From positions 1 through 47,192 of the forward strand of contig JAIXSM010000035.1 in the NCBI GenBank assembly GCA_027484655.1: a DNA stretch of 47,192 nt. Direction: 5' to 3'. Each line of letters starts with the position of its first letter. Within the stretch, counting starts at the first letter, position 1. The position numbers and the translations under genes are program-made. The notes beneath the pieces were generated by a model, which worked only from the letters and a program-made list of their open reading frames with translations, did no database searches and had not been told where the DNA came from. Positions 1 through 8,382 of this stretch are shown here, in pieces. Source of the stretch: Hyphomicrobiales bacterium. GTDB taxonomy: Bacteria > Pseudomonadota > Alphaproteobacteria > Rhizobiales > Beijerinckiaceae.

Positions 1-875
1 ACCGGCACCGAAGAGCCGCCGGGAATGACGGCAAGCAGGTTGTCCCAGCCGCCGCGAACGCCGCCGCAGTGGCGGTCGATCAATTCGCGGAACGGAAGCG
101 ACATCGCCTCCTCCACGTTGCAAGGCGTGTTCACATGACCCGAGACGCAGAACAGCTTGGTGCCAGCGTTGTTCTTCGCGCCGAAGCTCGAGAACCAGGC
201 AGCGCCGCGACGCAGAATCGTGGGCGCCACCGCGATCGACTCGACGTTGTTCACCGTGGTCGGGCAGCCGTAGAGGCCCATGTTAGCGGGGAACGGCGGC
301 TTCAGCCGCGGCATGCCCTTCTTGCCTTCCAGGCTTTCCAGCAGCGCGGTCTCTTCACCGCAGATGTACGCGCCGGCGCCGTGGTGGACATAGAGATCGA
401 ACGGCCAGCCATGCACGTTGTTCTTGCCGATGAGGTTGGCCGCATAAGCCTCATCCACCGCCGCCTGCAGGCGTTCGCGCTCGTGGATGTATTCGCCGCG
501 CACGTAGATGTAGCAGGCGTGCGCGTGCATCGCGAAGGACGCGATCAGGCAGCCCTCGATCAGCAGATGCGGATCGTTGCGCATGATCTCGCGATCCTTG
601 CACGTGCCAGGCTCCGACTCGTCGGCGTTGACGACGAGATAGGAGGGCCGCGCCGGATCGGGCTTCGGCATAAAGGACCACTTGAGGCCCGTGGGGAAGC
701 CGGCGCCGCCACGACCGCGCAGGCCCGACGCCTTCATCTCGTTGATGACCCAGTCGCGGCCGCGCTCGATGAGCAGCTTGGTGCCATCCCATGCGCCGCG
801 CATCTGGGCCTCTTTGAGACCCGGCGAATGGAAGCCGTAGAGGTTGGTGAAGATACGATCGCGATCAGCAAGCAT
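1..875 (-). CDS. nuoF: NADH-quinone oxidoreductase subunit F, 3' part outside window
   Basis: Peripheral-arm subunit of respiratory complex I that binds FMN and NADH and carries a [4Fe-4S] cluster. The first 291 codons are visible; the family is usually about 430 residues, so the C-terminal iron-sulfur part lies beyond the window edge. The glycine-rich nucleotide motif [13 protein letters not shown] is at residues 51-63, followed by [11 protein letters not shown] and [13 protein letters not shown], all NuoF hallmarks. The ATG at 873-875 lies 12 bp after the nuoE stop, as expected for the last visible gene of the nuoABCDEF operon. The partial state is due to the window, not a mutation. Confidence 0.96.
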   Translation of the reverse strand, partial: MLADRDRIFTNLYGFHSPGLKEAQMRGAWDGTKLLIERGRDWVINEMKASGLRGRGGAGFPTGLKWSFMPKPDPARPSYLVVNADESEPGTCKDREIMRNDPHLLIEGCLIASFAMHAHACYIYVRGEYIHERERLQAAVDEAYAANLIGKNNVHGWPFDLYVHHGAGAYICGEETALLESLEGKKGMPRLKPPFPANMGLYGCPTTVNNVESIAVAPTILRRGAAWFSSFGAKNNAGTKLFCVSGHVNTPCNVEEAMSLPFRELIDRHCGGVRGGWDNLLAVIPGGSSVP

Positions 876-887
876 CTCAGCGCGTCC

Positions 888-1589
888 TCACTTCTTCTCG
901 GCGGCGGCGGCAGCCGCAGCAGCTTCGGCCTTGGCGCGATCTTCTTCAAACCGAGCGCGCCAGGCGCCGACGACAGAACCGTCGAACAGGCTGGCGTCGG
1001 TGAGCGTTGTACCCTTGCCGGGCTCGGGTTCCGACGACACACGACCGGCCTGGGAGCCCTTTTGCACAGGACGCCCGGCGGCGAGATCATCCAGCAGCTT
1101 GCCGAGACTCTCCGGCGTCAGGTCTTCATAGTAGTCGTCGTTGATCTGCACCATGGGCGCGTTGCAGCACGCGCCGAGGCATTCAACCTCGAGCCAGGCG
1201 AACTTCCCGTCGGGCGAAACCATGCGCTGCGGGCCAACACGCAGCTCCAGCGCGAGCTTGAGGTCGTTGGCGCCGCGCAACATGCATGGCGTCGTGCCAC
1301 AGAGCTGAATGAAATGACGCCCGACCGGCTCCAGATTGAACATCGTGTAGAAGGACGCAACCTCCATCACACGGATCGCCGGCATGTCGAGCATTTCAGC
1401 GACCTTCTCGATCGCCGCGCGCGGCAGCCAGTAATCATTCTGGGCCTGCGCTTTCCACAACAGGGGGATCACGGCGGACGCCTGACGTCCTGACGGATAC
1501 TTGGCGATTTGCGCCTCCGCCCACGCGCGGTTTTCCGGCGTGAACTCGAAGCTCGCAGGCTGGTCTGCGGCGAGACGGCGAACAGTCAT
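888..1589 (-). CDS. nuoE: NADH-quinone oxidoreductase subunit E
   Basis: Complex I 24-kDa subunit, which holds the [2Fe-2S] cluster N1a in the NADH dehydrogenase module. The four ligands are visible as C97-x4-C102 and C137-x3-C141 in a thioredoxin-like domain. At 233 residues it is longer than the roughly 160-180 residue core: from about residue 180 there is a low-complexity tail that ends in an alanine run followed by EKK, a variable extension often seen in alphaproteobacterial NuoE. It lies 37 bp after nuoD and 12 bp before nuoF on the same strand, so one operon is clear. Confidence 0.96.
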   Translation of the reverse strand: MTVRRLAADQPASFEFTPENRAWAEAQIAKYPSGRQASAVIPLLWKAQAQNDYWLPRAAIEKVAEMLDMPAIRVMEVASFYTMFNLEPVGRHFIQLCGTTPCMLRGANDLKLALELRVGPQRMVSPDGKFAWLEVECLGACCNAPMVQINDDYYEDLTPESLGKLLDDLAAGRPVQKGSQAGRVSSEPEPGKGTTLTDASLFDGSVVGAWRARFEEDRAKAEAAAAAAAAEKK

Positions 1590-1626
1590 CTTTCACCCGA
1601 TCCTGAATGCAGCGTGGCGCTGGTCA

Positions 1627-2820
1627 TCACCGGTCCACCTCGCCGAACACGATGTCGAGGGAGCCGAGGATGGCGCTCACGTCCGCGAGCATGTGCTTGC
1701 GGCACATGAAATCCATGGCCTGAAGATGCGCGAAGCCCGGCGCGCGGATCTTGCAGCGATACGGCTTGTCGGTGCCGTCCGCCACCAGATACACGCCGAA
1801 CTCGCCCTTGGGCGCCTCCACCGCGGCGTAAACCTCGCCCGCCGGCACGCGGAAGCCTTCCGTGTAAAGCTTGAAGTGATGGATCAGCGATTCCATCGAG
1901 CGCTTCATCTGCGCGCGCGAGGGCGGCACGATCTTGTTGTCCAACGCCGAGACAGGCCCGCGCCCGCTCTCGATGGACAGCTTCTCGAGGCACTGCTTCA
2001 TGATGCGCACGGACTGGCGCATCTCCTCCATGCGGATCACCTGGCGATCATAGTTGTCGCCGTGGCGACCCACCGGAATGTCGAACTCCATCTCCTCGTA
2101 GCACTCGTAGGGCTGCGACTTGCGCAGGTCCCACGGCGCGCCCGAGCCGCGCACCATCACGCCCGAGAAGCCCCACGCCCAGCATTCTTCCAGCGTCACA
2201 AGACCGATGCCGACGTTGCGCTGCTTGAAGATACGGTTGTCGAGGAAGAGGTCGGTTAGGTCGTCGCAGACCTTGAGGAACGGATCGCAGAACGCGCCGA
2301 TGTCCTCGATCAACTGCGGCGGCAGATCGCGCGCGACGCCGCCGGGGCGGAAATAGTTGGCGTGCATGCGCGCGCCCGACGCGCGCTCATAAAACACCAT
2401 CAGCTTTTCGCGCTCTTCAAAACCCCACAGAGGCGGCGTGAGCGCGCCCACGTCCATGGCCTGGGTTGTGAGGTTGAGAAGATGCGACAGCAGACGGCCG
2501 ATTTCGGAATAGAGAACCCGAATCAGCTGGCCGCGACGGGGAACATCAACACCGCACAGACGCTCGATGGCGAGGCAGAACGCGTGCTCCTGATTCATCG
2601 GCGCGACGTAATCGAGCCGGTCGAAGTACGGCACGTTCTGCAGATACGTGCGCGCCTCCATCAGCTTCTCGGTGCCGCGATGCAGCAGGCCGATGTGCGG
2701 ATCGACGCGCTCGACGACCTCGCCGTCCAGCTCCAGCACAAGGCGCAACACGCCGTGGGCCGCCGGATGCTGCGGGCCGAAGTTGCTCGAAAAATTACGG
2801 ACTGAAGATTGGTCGTTCAT
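1627..2820 (-). CDS. nuoD: NADH-quinone oxidoreductase subunit D
   Basis: Complex I 49-kDa subunit, homologous to [NiFe]-hydrogenase large subunits, that forms the quinone pocket with NuoB. Length 397 residues is normal. Family motifs are present: [10 protein letters not shown] near residue 14, [12 protein letters not shown] near 42, and [11 protein letters not shown] near 63. The ATG is preceded by GAGG about 8 nt upstream. It is a separate gene, not a NuoCD fusion. Its 5' spacer from nuoC is interrupted by the heptamer-flanked four-helix-bundle cassette (2863-3334), so nuoD expression must either read through that cassette or use a promoter inside it. Confidence 0.97.
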   Translation of the reverse strand: MNDQSSVRNFSSNFGPQHPAAHGVLRLVLELDGEVVERVDPHIGLLHRGTEKLMEARTYLQNVPYFDRLDYVAPMNQEHAFCLAIERLCGVDVPRRGQLIRVLYSEIGRLLSHLLNLTTQAMDVGALTPPLWGFEEREKLMVFYERASGARMHANYFRPGGVARDLPPQLIEDIGAFCDPFLKVCDDLTDLFLDNRIFKQRNVGIGLVTLEECWAWGFSGVMVRGSGAPWDLRKSQPYECYEEMEFDIPVGRHGDNYDRQVIRMEEMRQSVRIMKQCLEKLSIESGRGPVSALDNKIVPPSRAQMKRSMESLIHHFKLYTEGFRVPAGEVYAAVEAPKGEFGVYLVADGTDKPYRCKIRAPGFAHLQAMDFMCRKHMLADVSAILGSLDIVFGEVDR

Positions 2821-2862
2821 CTGTTTGCCTCGGGGGAAGACATGCAGCAGCGAAGGCCATCA

Positions 2863-2891
2863 GCGAATAGCGAATAGCGAATAGCGAATAG
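2863..2891 (+). repeat. Left arm: four perfect GCGAATA heptamers
   Basis: GCGAATA is repeated four times without error (2863-2890), followed by one more G. It is the inverted counterpart of the array at 3307-3334. Together they bracket the four-helix-bundle gene. On the plus strand the array contains TAG in all three frames, while on the minus strand (TATTCGC repeats) it has no stop in any frame. Confidence 0.97.
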
Positions 2892-2910
2892 AGGGAACGC
2901 GGTCATGAGG

Positions 2911-3309
2911 CTACCCCTCCGCCTTGCGCTGGAGCGAACGAATAAGGGAACGAATCATCCTGCCAAGTCCGTCGCATTTACGCATCATCGATACTGAACC
3001 GCCCGCAGGCATGAGACGAACGCGCTCGGAGAGAAGGAGAAGGGTCTCAAGCTCCTTCAACGACCCTTGCGCATGACGCAGGAATTGGACGAACGCGCCG
3101 GTGCTCTCGCGCCCATGCCCCTCCGCGATGTTTGCCGCCACGGAGGCGGCCGAGCGACGAATTTGCGACGTCATTCCGTACATCTCTTCCTTCGGGAAAA
3201 TGCGGGTCACTGAGTAGGCTTCCTCTGCAAGCTCCATCGCCTCCTGCCATACTTTCAGGTCGCGATATGAGCTAAAGGTTTCCGGCACAGAAATCCCGCC
3301 CTCTTCCAT
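2911..3309 (-). CDS. Four-helix bundle protein (23S rRNA intervening-sequence protein family)
   Basis: A 132-residue protein with the family signature: YRDLKVWQEAMELAEEAY near residue 15, IRRSAASVAANIAEGHGR near 51, then helical segments around FVQFLRHAQGSLKELETLLLLSERV. This matches the S23/IVP four-helix-bundle family, which also contains the Avd accessory proteins of diversity-generating retroelements. Those proteins are basic, oligomeric and in some cases bind nucleic acid; the function of stand-alone copies is unknown. The ATG (3307-3309) is formed by the last, mutated heptamer (GCGAATG) and follows the nuoC stop by 3 nt, with no Shine-Dalgarno sequence, so reinitiation after nuoC is likely. 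A GTG at 3286-3288 is an alternative start. No reverse transcriptase is nearby. Confidence 0.88.
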   Translation of the reverse strand: MEEGGISVPETFSSYRDLKVWQEAMELAEEAYSVTRIFPKEEMYGMTSQIRRSAASVAANIAEGHGRESTGAFVQFLRHAQGSLKELETLLLLSERVRLMPAGGSVSMMRKCDGLGRMIRSLIRSLQRKAEG

Positions 3310-3334
3310 TCGCTATTCGCTATTCGCTATTCGC
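3307..3334 (-). repeat. Right arm: GCGAATA array in inverse orientation
   Basis: Read on the minus strand it is three perfect GCGAATA units (3334-3314) followed by GCGAATG (3313-3307). It holds the nuoC stop TAG (3315-3313) and the start codon of the four-helix-bundle gene (3309-3307). The last six residues of NuoC (RIANSE) are translated from this array. In the minus-strand transcript it is complementary over its full length, with one G-U pair, to the transcript of the left arm. Confidence 0.97.
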
Positions 3335-3939
3335 CCCTTCCCCGCCTTCTCATCGCCAGGCAGCGCGAACGGCGTGTCGCCCTCCCATGGCGAGAGGAAG
3401 TCGAAGCTGCGGAATTCCTGGGTAAGACGCACGGGCTCGTTGACCACGCGCTTCTGGGCGTCGTCGTAACGCACCTCCACGAAACCGGTCATCGGGAAAT
3501 CCTTGCGCAGCGGATGTCCCTCGAAACCATAGTCCGTGAGGATCCGGCGGAGGTCCGGGTGGTCGGTGAACGGTATCCCGAAGAGATCCCAGATCTCGCG
3601 CTCGAACCAGTTGGCGGCGGGAAAGACCGGGATCACAGACGCGATCGCCTCGTCCTCGACGACGGCAGCCTTCACGCGCACGCGGGTGTTATGACGCGGC
3701 GAGAGCAGGTGATAAACGACGTCGAAGCGATGCTCGCGGGCGGGATAATCCACCGCGGTGATGTCGATGATGCAGTTGAACAGGCATGCGGGGTTGTCAC
3801 GCAGCGCGGTCAACGCCTCAATGATTTGAGCCGCATCCACGACCACGTTCAGTTCGCCGTACTCGATGTACGTGCGCGAGACCGCGCCGCCCAGAGCGAC
3901 GGCGATCGCGTCGCCGAGAGCCTTCAGTTCGTCGTCCAT
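3313..3939 (-). CDS. nuoC: NADH-quinone oxidoreductase subunit C
   Basis: Complex I 30-kDa subunit, which packs against NuoD at the quinone module. The diagnostic stretch [15 protein letters not shown] and the following [18 protein letters not shown] are intact. I take the ATG at 3939 ([10 protein letters not shown]), giving 208 residues; the frame stays open upstream to 4041 but that GC-rich extension is not conserved-looking. The extreme C-terminus after [10 protein letters not shown] is RIANSE, encoded by the heptamer array, so the natural 3' end of nuoC was rewritten by the cassette. The core is complete and function is probably unaffected. Confidence 0.95.
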   Translation of the reverse strand: MDDELKALGDAIAVALGGAVSRTYIEYGELNVVVDAAQIIEALTALRDNPACLFNCIIDITAVDYPAREHRFDVVYHLLSPRHNTRVRVKAAVVEDEAIASVIPVFPAANWFEREIWDLFGIPFTDHPDLRRILTDYGFEGHPLRKDFPMTGFVEVRYDDAQKRVVNEPVRLTQEFRSFDFLSPWEGDTPFALPGDEKAGKGRIANSE

Positions 3940-4050
3940 GTCTACAGCACCGCCCTTTGACCCATCAGGCGGACCGGCGCAGGCCGGCCGCGCGGACGCG
4001 CTCGCGTCCCAGTCGCGCCGCCCGCGGACGGATGGCGCCATTGTCCCAGC

Positions 4051-4626
4051 TCACCGCTCGATCGTGCCCGTGCGGCGAATCTTCTTTTGCAGCAGAAGCA
4101 CGCCGTAAAGCAGCGCCTCCGCCGACGGCGGGCACCCGGGAACATAGATGTCCACCGGGACCACGCGATCGCATCCGCGCACCACGGAGTACGAGTAATG
4201 GTAATAACCGCCGCCGTTGGCGCACGACCCCATCGAGATCACATATCTCGGCTCGGGCATCTGGTCGTAGACCTTGCGCAGAGCCGGAGCCATCTTGTTG
4301 GTCAGCGTGCCGGCCACGATCATCACGTCGGACTGACGCGGCGAAGCGCGCGGCGCAAAGCCGAACCGCTCCGCATCGTAACGCGGCATCGACATCTGCA
4401 TCATCTCGACCGCGCAGCACGCGAGGCCGAACGTCATCCACATGAGCGAGCCGGTGCGCGCCCAGACAATGAGATCTTCGGTCGATGTCAGAACGAAGCC
4501 CTTGTCGGCGAGCTGATCGCTCACGCGCACAAAAAACGGATCGTCAGCGCCCACGGGCTTGCCCGTCGCGGGATCAAGGACGCCGCGCGGGGCCTGGCTG
4601 GTCAGGGTCGAAGGAGTCATGTTCAT
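4051..4626 (-). CDS. nuoB: NADH-quinone oxidoreductase subunit B
   Basis: Complex I PSST subunit, which binds cluster N2, the last electron donor to quinone. The ligands C70-C71 ([10 protein letters not shown]), C135 (GSCANGGG) and C165 ([11 protein letters not shown]) are all present in 191 residues. The chosen ATG at 4624-4626 shares one base with the nuoA TGA (TGATG), giving translational coupling; a second ATG at 4618-4620 is possible. The longer open frame to 4746 runs inside nuoA and is rejected. A 111-bp GC-rich spacer separates it from nuoC. Confidence 0.97.
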   Translation of the reverse strand: MNMTPSTLTSQAPRGVLDPATGKPVGADDPFFVRVSDQLADKGFVLTSTEDLIVWARTGSLMWMTFGLACCAVEMMQMSMPRYDAERFGFAPRASPRQSDVMIVAGTLTNKMAPALRKVYDQMPEPRYVISMGSCANGGGYYHYSYSVVRGCDRVVPVDIYVPGCPPSAEALLYGVLLLQKKIRRTGTIER

Positions 4627-4991
4627 CAATCCCACTCCAGCGCGCCCTTCTTCCATTCGTAGATGAAGCCTATCGTCAGCACCCCGAGGAACAGCATCAT
4701 CGACCAGAATCCGAAGAGGCCAATCTCGCCGAAGGCGATCGCCCACGGGAACAGGAAGGCCACTTCAAGGTCGAAGATGATGAAGAGCAGCGACACCAGA
4801 TAAAATCGCACGTCAAACTTCATGCGCGCCTGGTCGAAGGCGTTGAAACCGCACTCGTAAGCGCTAAGTTTCTCGGGGTCCGGCTTCTTGTAGGCCAAAA
4901 GGAACGGGGCGACGAGAAGCGCCGCGGCGATACCGGCGGAGACGCCAATGAAGATGACGAGCGGCAGATAATCGTTCAGTAGACCCGACAT
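4626..4991 (-). CDS. nuoA: NADH-quinone oxidoreductase subunit A
   Basis: Small membrane subunit of complex I, 121 residues with three predicted membrane helices (about 9-34, 61-84 and 88-112). The loop between helices 1 and 2 has the conserved [12 protein letters not shown], containing the cysteine that reports active/deactive states in mitochondrial homologues, and [19 protein letters not shown] follows. It is the first gene of the nuo operon. Upstream (4992-5237) there is no same-strand gene closer than the end of the chromate transporter, so its promoter should lie there. Confidence 0.97.
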   Translation of the reverse strand: MSGLLNDYLPLVIFIGVSAGIAAALLVAPFLLAYKKPDPEKLSAYECGFNAFDQARMKFDVRFYLVSLLFIIFDLEVAFLFPWAIAFGEIGLFGFWSMMLFLGVLTIGFIYEWKKGALEWD

Positions 4992-5237
4992 GAGCGTTCC
5001 GGGGCTCTTTCGCCAGAGGGCGCGTTAAATTTGGGCAGCCGAAAGCCTGCGCAAACAAGTCAAGCTGTGCGCCTGCTCTCGATTGACTGCCGGAGGACTA
5101 TCGCACCGCACACCCCAGCGCAAGGCGAAACGGCCTTGTCCCTGCAGCAATGCGCACGGCAATTCGGCTTACCCGATCCTTTGGCATGCGCTCAGCGCAG
5201 ATCGGTCGTCCCGGCTCGTCCTGCAGTGACGGTGCGC
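4992..5237 (-). promoter_or_regulatory. Intergenic region expected to hold the nuo promoter
   Basis: A 246-bp gap between the 3' end of the chromate transporter and nuoA. The minus strand contains TTGACT (about 5064-5069) as a possible -35 element, but no convincing -10 at the right distance, and no palindromic operator or long repeat was seen. The assignment rests on position alone. Confidence 0.3.
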
Positions 5238-5771
5238 CTACATCCAGCCCAGCCGGGACGCCGCGACGCCCAGGACTGCGCCGCCGGCGATCACCCAAAG
5301 CGGGTTGCGACGGGCGAGATACATGAAAAGCGCGGAGCCTGCGGTGATTAGCCACGGGAGAGCGGAGATGTTCGCCGCCTGAGCGGTCACCAGGCCGGAC
5401 GCCATCATCAAGCCTACGACAACAGGGGCCAGGCCGGCCTTAGCAGCCGCCAACCAGTTGGCGCCCTTGAGCCGATCAAGGGCGCGACCGACCCCGAACG
5501 CGATGAGGCTCGGCGGGCCGACAATCGCCGCTGTGGACACCAACAGCCCCGGGATGCCCGCGACTCGCCAGCCGATCAGACTGACGATCAGCATGTTGGG
5601 ACCAGGCGCCACCTGCGCCAGCGCCACCATGTGGGCAAAGTCGGCGTCGCTCATCCAGCCACGCACGGCGACTACCTGCCGATAAAATTCGGGAATCAGC
5701 GCGCTTGCGCCGCCGATGGAGAAAAAGGCGACCCCGAGAAACGTGAGACCGAGTTGAACGAGAATGCTCAT
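5238..5771 (-). CDS. chrA: Chromate transporter, CHR domain (second of pair)
   Basis: A 177-residue integral membrane protein with one CHR domain. FFSIGGASALIPEFYR near residue 16 and ALAQVAPGPNMLIVSLIGWR near 50 are the signature of the chromate ion transporter family, followed by several hydrophobic helices. It is the short-chain type, in which two homologous half-size proteins together equal one long ChrA. The ATG overlaps the stop of the preceding half by 4 nt (ATGA), so the two halves are co-translated. The role in chromate efflux is from the family; substrate is untested, and many CHR proteins may carry other anions. Confidence 0.88.
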   Translation of the reverse strand: MSILVQLGLTFLGVAFFSIGGASALIPEFYRQVVAVRGWMSDADFAHMVALAQVAPGPNMLIVSLIGWRVAGIPGLLVSTAAIVGPPSLIAFGVGRALDRLKGANWLAAAKAGLAPVVVGLMMASGLVTAQAANISALPWLITAGSALFMYLARRNPLWVIAGGAVLGVAASRLGWM

Positions 5772-6367
5772 TCGCCTGCGCTCCCCTCTTTCGCTTTGGC
5801 ATGGGCGGCGCGGCGGCGGGCGCGATAGAGCGCGGCGGCGATGGAGGCAGGGACAATGAGGCCCACCACCCAGGGCAGCGGCACCCGCAACAGCCCGATG
5901 GCGATGAATGTGAGCATCCCGAAGAACAGGCTCGCCCAGCTCCTTTCGAGCCCGCGAATCATGCGCGCGGACGTGCCGATGATCAGCCCCGCGGCGGCGG
6001 CGGCAGAGCCCGCCACTGCAGCCTCCACATCAGGAAGGTGCGCGTAAGCCTGATAGCCTTTTGCGATGGCGATAAGGATCAGGAGCGGGGCCAGAAGGAG
6101 GGCGCACAGTCCGACCACTGAGCCCAGCGGACCTTGGTAGCGGTCGCCAAGCATGACCGTAGCATTGAGGAAGTTTCCTCCGGGGAGAATCGAGCACACG
6201 CCGAAAAGCTCTACGAACTCGCGCTGGTCCAGCCATCGATTGCGCTCGACGATCACATACTGCGCGCTTGCCGCAATGCCGCCGAACCCCAACATGCCGA
6301 TCAGGAGGAAGCCTGTAAAAAGTTCGACCAGGCCGACCTGGCGGGTGGGTGGGCTTTCGGCGTTCAA
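5768..6367 (-). CDS. chrA: Chromate transporter, CHR domain (first of pair)
   Basis: A 199-residue half-size CHR protein. LLIGMLGFGGIAASAQYV near residue 21 and FGVCSILPGGNFLNATVM near 55 correspond to the motifs of its partner. Note the second P of the usual PGPN motif is replaced (PGGN). The start appears to be TTG (6365-6367), with GAGGA upstream inside the end of the regulator gene; no in-frame ATG exists before the first membrane helix. It lies 12 bp after the LuxR-type gene, so all three genes form one operon. Confidence 0.85.
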   Translation of the reverse strand: MNAESPPTRQVGLVELFTGFLLIGMLGFGGIAASAQYVIVERNRWLDQREFVELFGVCSILPGGNFLNATVMLGDRYQGPLGSVVGLCALLLAPLLILIAIAKGYQAYAHLPDVEAAVAGSAAAAAGLIIGTSARMIRGLERSWASLFFGMLTFIAIGLLRVPLPWVVGLIVPASIAAALYRARRRAAHAKAKEGSAGE

Positions 6368-6379
6368 AGGTGCGATTCC

Positions 6380-7153
6380 TCAGGAGCGAGTGGCGTCGTC
6401 TCCCTTTTGCCCCTCGCTGCGCTCGCTTATCAAGGCGCTTCCTGGCCGATTGGCGCCCCAATCGACAGGCGCGGCCAGATCAGGCAGCAATCCGAACTGC
6501 GCCGCTCTTGCCACCGCCTGAACAGTGTTCCCACAGGCCAGCTTTTCGCGGGCCCGCGACAGGTGGAACTGAACCGTTTGCTGCCCGATGCCGAGCGCCC
6601 CCGCGATCTGCTTCGCCTTGAAGCCCTCCGCTGCAAGGGCCAGGCACTGGACCTCACGGCGGCCCAGCGTAGGGCGATCGTCCATCGCCCACAGGCTCAC
6701 CCGGTGCTGCAAAACACACCCGAACAGGATCACCCTTCCCCGCCAGTCATATAGCCTGGCCACCCACTCCGGTTCATCGATGGCGAGCACGATGCAGACG
6801 AGGCCATATCGGCGCCGAGGACCGAGCACAGGAACAAGCACCCGGGTGGAGGAGCCCTCCTGGTCAGAAGATGCAAAACTGACATCCGGGAATGGCGCGT
6901 CCCAGGGATCCGCCCCGGGCCCCACTGCCAGACAGTCCGCCCCCACCGCGCCCGCGACCACAGTGTAATCGGGCTCACGCGCCAGTGGAGGATGCGACCA
7001 CCGCGCAAAGGCAATTCCGAGAAACAATGGGCGCCGTACAATCTCCCCCAAAGTCGCCTCAAGCGACTGGAGATCGTAGCTCTGTTCGAGCAGCGAGAAT
7101 GCCTCATCGAACTGAGAGAAAGCATGTGACGCGCTAACCCCGGGACTGGCCAA
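6380..7153 (-). CDS. LuxR-type transcriptional regulator
   Basis: A 257-residue protein with a C-terminal LuxR helix-turn-helix at about 162-222 (PTLGRREVQCLALAAEGFKA, then QQTVQFHLSRAREKL). The N-terminal 150 residues have the size and position of an autoinducer-binding-like sensor domain, but I see no clear set of the conserved ligand-pocket residues, so a quorum signal should not be assumed. The start is TTG at 7151-7153, supported by a strong AAGGAG at 7161-7166 with 7-nt spacing; no ATG is available. It is first in the operon with the chromate transporter pair and is the obvious candidate to control it. Confidence 0.82.
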   Translation of the reverse strand: MASPGVSASHAFSQFDEAFSLLEQSYDLQSLEATLGEIVRRPLFLGIAFARWSHPPLAREPDYTVVAGAVGADCLAVGPGADPWDAPFPDVSFASSDQEGSSTRVLVPVLGPRRRYGLVCIVLAIDEPEWVARLYDWRGRVILFGCVLQHRVSLWAMDDRPTLGRREVQCLALAAEGFKAKQIAGALGIGQQTVQFHLSRAREKLACGNTVQAVARAAQFGLLPDLAAPVDWGANRPGSALISERSEGQKGDDATRS

Positions 7154-7430
7154 CGCGCGTCTCCTTACTGGGGCTGAAGTGCGCTTTCGTCATACGGCCA
7201 AACAGAACGGGGAACCTTCAACGAGAGCAGAGTTGACCGCCGGAGGCGGCCAAGGCCTGCATCACACAGTTGTTCCCAGATTGATTAGCGAACGCGCGTT
7301 AGGCAACTCACGAATTTTATGAGTAAGGCCACCAAGAAAACGCTTTCATTCCCGGACTTTTCATTGATGTGCCCGGGTTCACTCGCAAAGTATTTTCTTA
7401 ACCAATGATCGTCTTGGGCCTGCGACGGTT
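7154..7430. other. Intergenic region between regulators
   Basis: A 277-bp region upstream of the LuxR-type gene and downstream of the GntR gene. It must contain the promoter of the LuxR-chromate operon. It is more AT-rich than its surroundings between about 7300 and 7410, but no convincing promoter pair, operator or terminator could be fixed. Confidence 0.4.
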
Positions 7431-8222
7431 TCAGGGAACGGTTCGGAAAAGCCGCGCGCCCGTTTCTTCCAGAGGCGCCCACTCGTCAGGTCCACGCTCG
7501 ATGACTCTGCCGACATCCATGCGGAATGTGTATCGATCCGGCCTGTACAGCGCGCGCAGATACTCGACACCCGCGCCTGACTGGCTGAAAGCGACCCGGA
7601 TGAGCGATAGCAACGGCGCGCCGACCTCAACGCCCAGAGCCGCAGCCACCTGTGGCGAAGCTGCTTCGGCGCTCACATCCTGGATAGCATGATCCACAAT
7701 GCACCCAGCCCGCTCCATGAGCCGGGACAGCGAATACTCTGCGAGTTCTACATCCGTATATGTCCGACCCAATACTTCCGGAACATAGGCGACAAGGTGC
7801 GAGAACGGTTGGCCATCCAGCAACCGCACGCGCACTGATCGCTGCACCAGCGCCCCTTCGGCAAGTTTCAGGGCGCGCGCAACGTTCGCCGGCGCGGGCT
7901 CGTAACCAAAATCAAGAAGCCGCACGCCCGTGATGTCGGACACTGATTTCAACTGAGCGATCGCACGGGTGAGATCAACCTGCAGCGCTTCGGGCTTGCG
8001 CCGCTCGCTGAAAAAAGTCCCGGCCCCCCGCCGCGTGCTGATGTATCCGTCATCCTTGAGAGCCGACAGGGCCCGGCGCAGCGTCACGCGGGAAACCTGA
8101 AACTCGCCGGCGAGAGCCTGCTCCCCGGGGAGGCCGCCCCGGCCTTCATAAAAGCCGTTCGAGATCCGCTCTCGAAGGGCGAGGTAGATGTGGTGACTTT
8201 TGGCGACCTGGCTGGGTGGCAT
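7431..8222 (-). CDS. GntR-family regulator with UTRA domain (HutC subfamily)
   Basis: A 263-residue transcription factor. The winged helix is N-terminal (about 8-72, with VSRVTLRRALSALKDDGYIS and RRGAGTFF), followed by a UTRA ligand-binding domain from about 95 to 240. HutC-type regulators typically bind histidine-related, sugar phosphate or phosphonate ligands; nothing here identifies the ligand. I start at ATG 8220-8222; a GTG at 8259-8261 would add 13 residues. It stands alone: the gene after it faces the same way but is an unrelated outer membrane protein, so its target is not evident. Confidence 0.87.
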   Translation of the reverse strand: MPPSQVAKSHHIYLALRERISNGFYEGRGGLPGEQALAGEFQVSRVTLRRALSALKDDGYISTRRGAGTFFSERRKPEALQVDLTRAIAQLKSVSDITGVRLLDFGYEPAPANVARALKLAEGALVQRSVRVRLLDGQPFSHLVAYVPEVLGRTYTDVELAEYSLSRLMERAGCIVDHAIQDVSAEAASPQVAAALGVEVGAPLLSLIRVAFSQSGAGVEYLRALYRPDRYTFRMDVGRVIERGPDEWAPLEETGARLFRTVP

Positions 8223-8382
8223 TGGTGCGGAACAGGCTCCTGCAGGTTCCCTGTCATGCACTACCGGGCGGCCGAATTACAGACAAATCTCCGCCGATCC
8301 GGCAGCGCCCGTCTCAGCGGAAGACCTGCACAAAACGGAGGAGCGCCGCACCGCCTCAGGCGTCGCGGCACGCTCGGTCAAC

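Larger units (their letters stand above)
2863..3334 (-). mobile_element. Candidate cassette: four-helix-bundle gene between inverted heptamer arrays
   Basis: A 472-bp segment consists of (GCGAATA)4, a single minus-strand gene and the inverted (TATTCGC) array. It lies between nuoC and nuoD, two genes that are normally adjacent. The arms are inverted relative to each other, as in an inserted unit, but no transposase and no clear target-site duplication are visible. Homologues of the enclosed protein family are known as passengers of intervening sequences in 23S rRNA, so an insertion-prone unit is plausible. Calling it mobile is inference; the repeats and their symmetry are directly visible. Confidence 0.45.

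Noticed and set aside
69-1493. Long plus-strand open frame opposite nuoF/nuoE
   Set aside because: It is a shadow of the nuo genes: Arg/His/Ala-rich, no domain, no ribosome site; GC-rich codon bias leaves the opposite strand open.
2911-3309. Diversity-generating retroelement
   Set aside because: The protein family includes Avd, but there is no reverse transcriptase, template repeat or variable repeat in the window.
2863-3334. Heptamer arrays as a CRISPR or as simple slipped-strand microsatellites
   Set aside because: Units are contiguous 7-mers without spacers, so not CRISPR. Two inverted arrays bounding one gene are not explained by slippage alone.
5238-6367. A frameshift splitting one ChrA into two
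   Set aside because: Each part is a full CHR domain with its own start and a clean ATGA overlap; half-size CHR pairs are a known arrangement.
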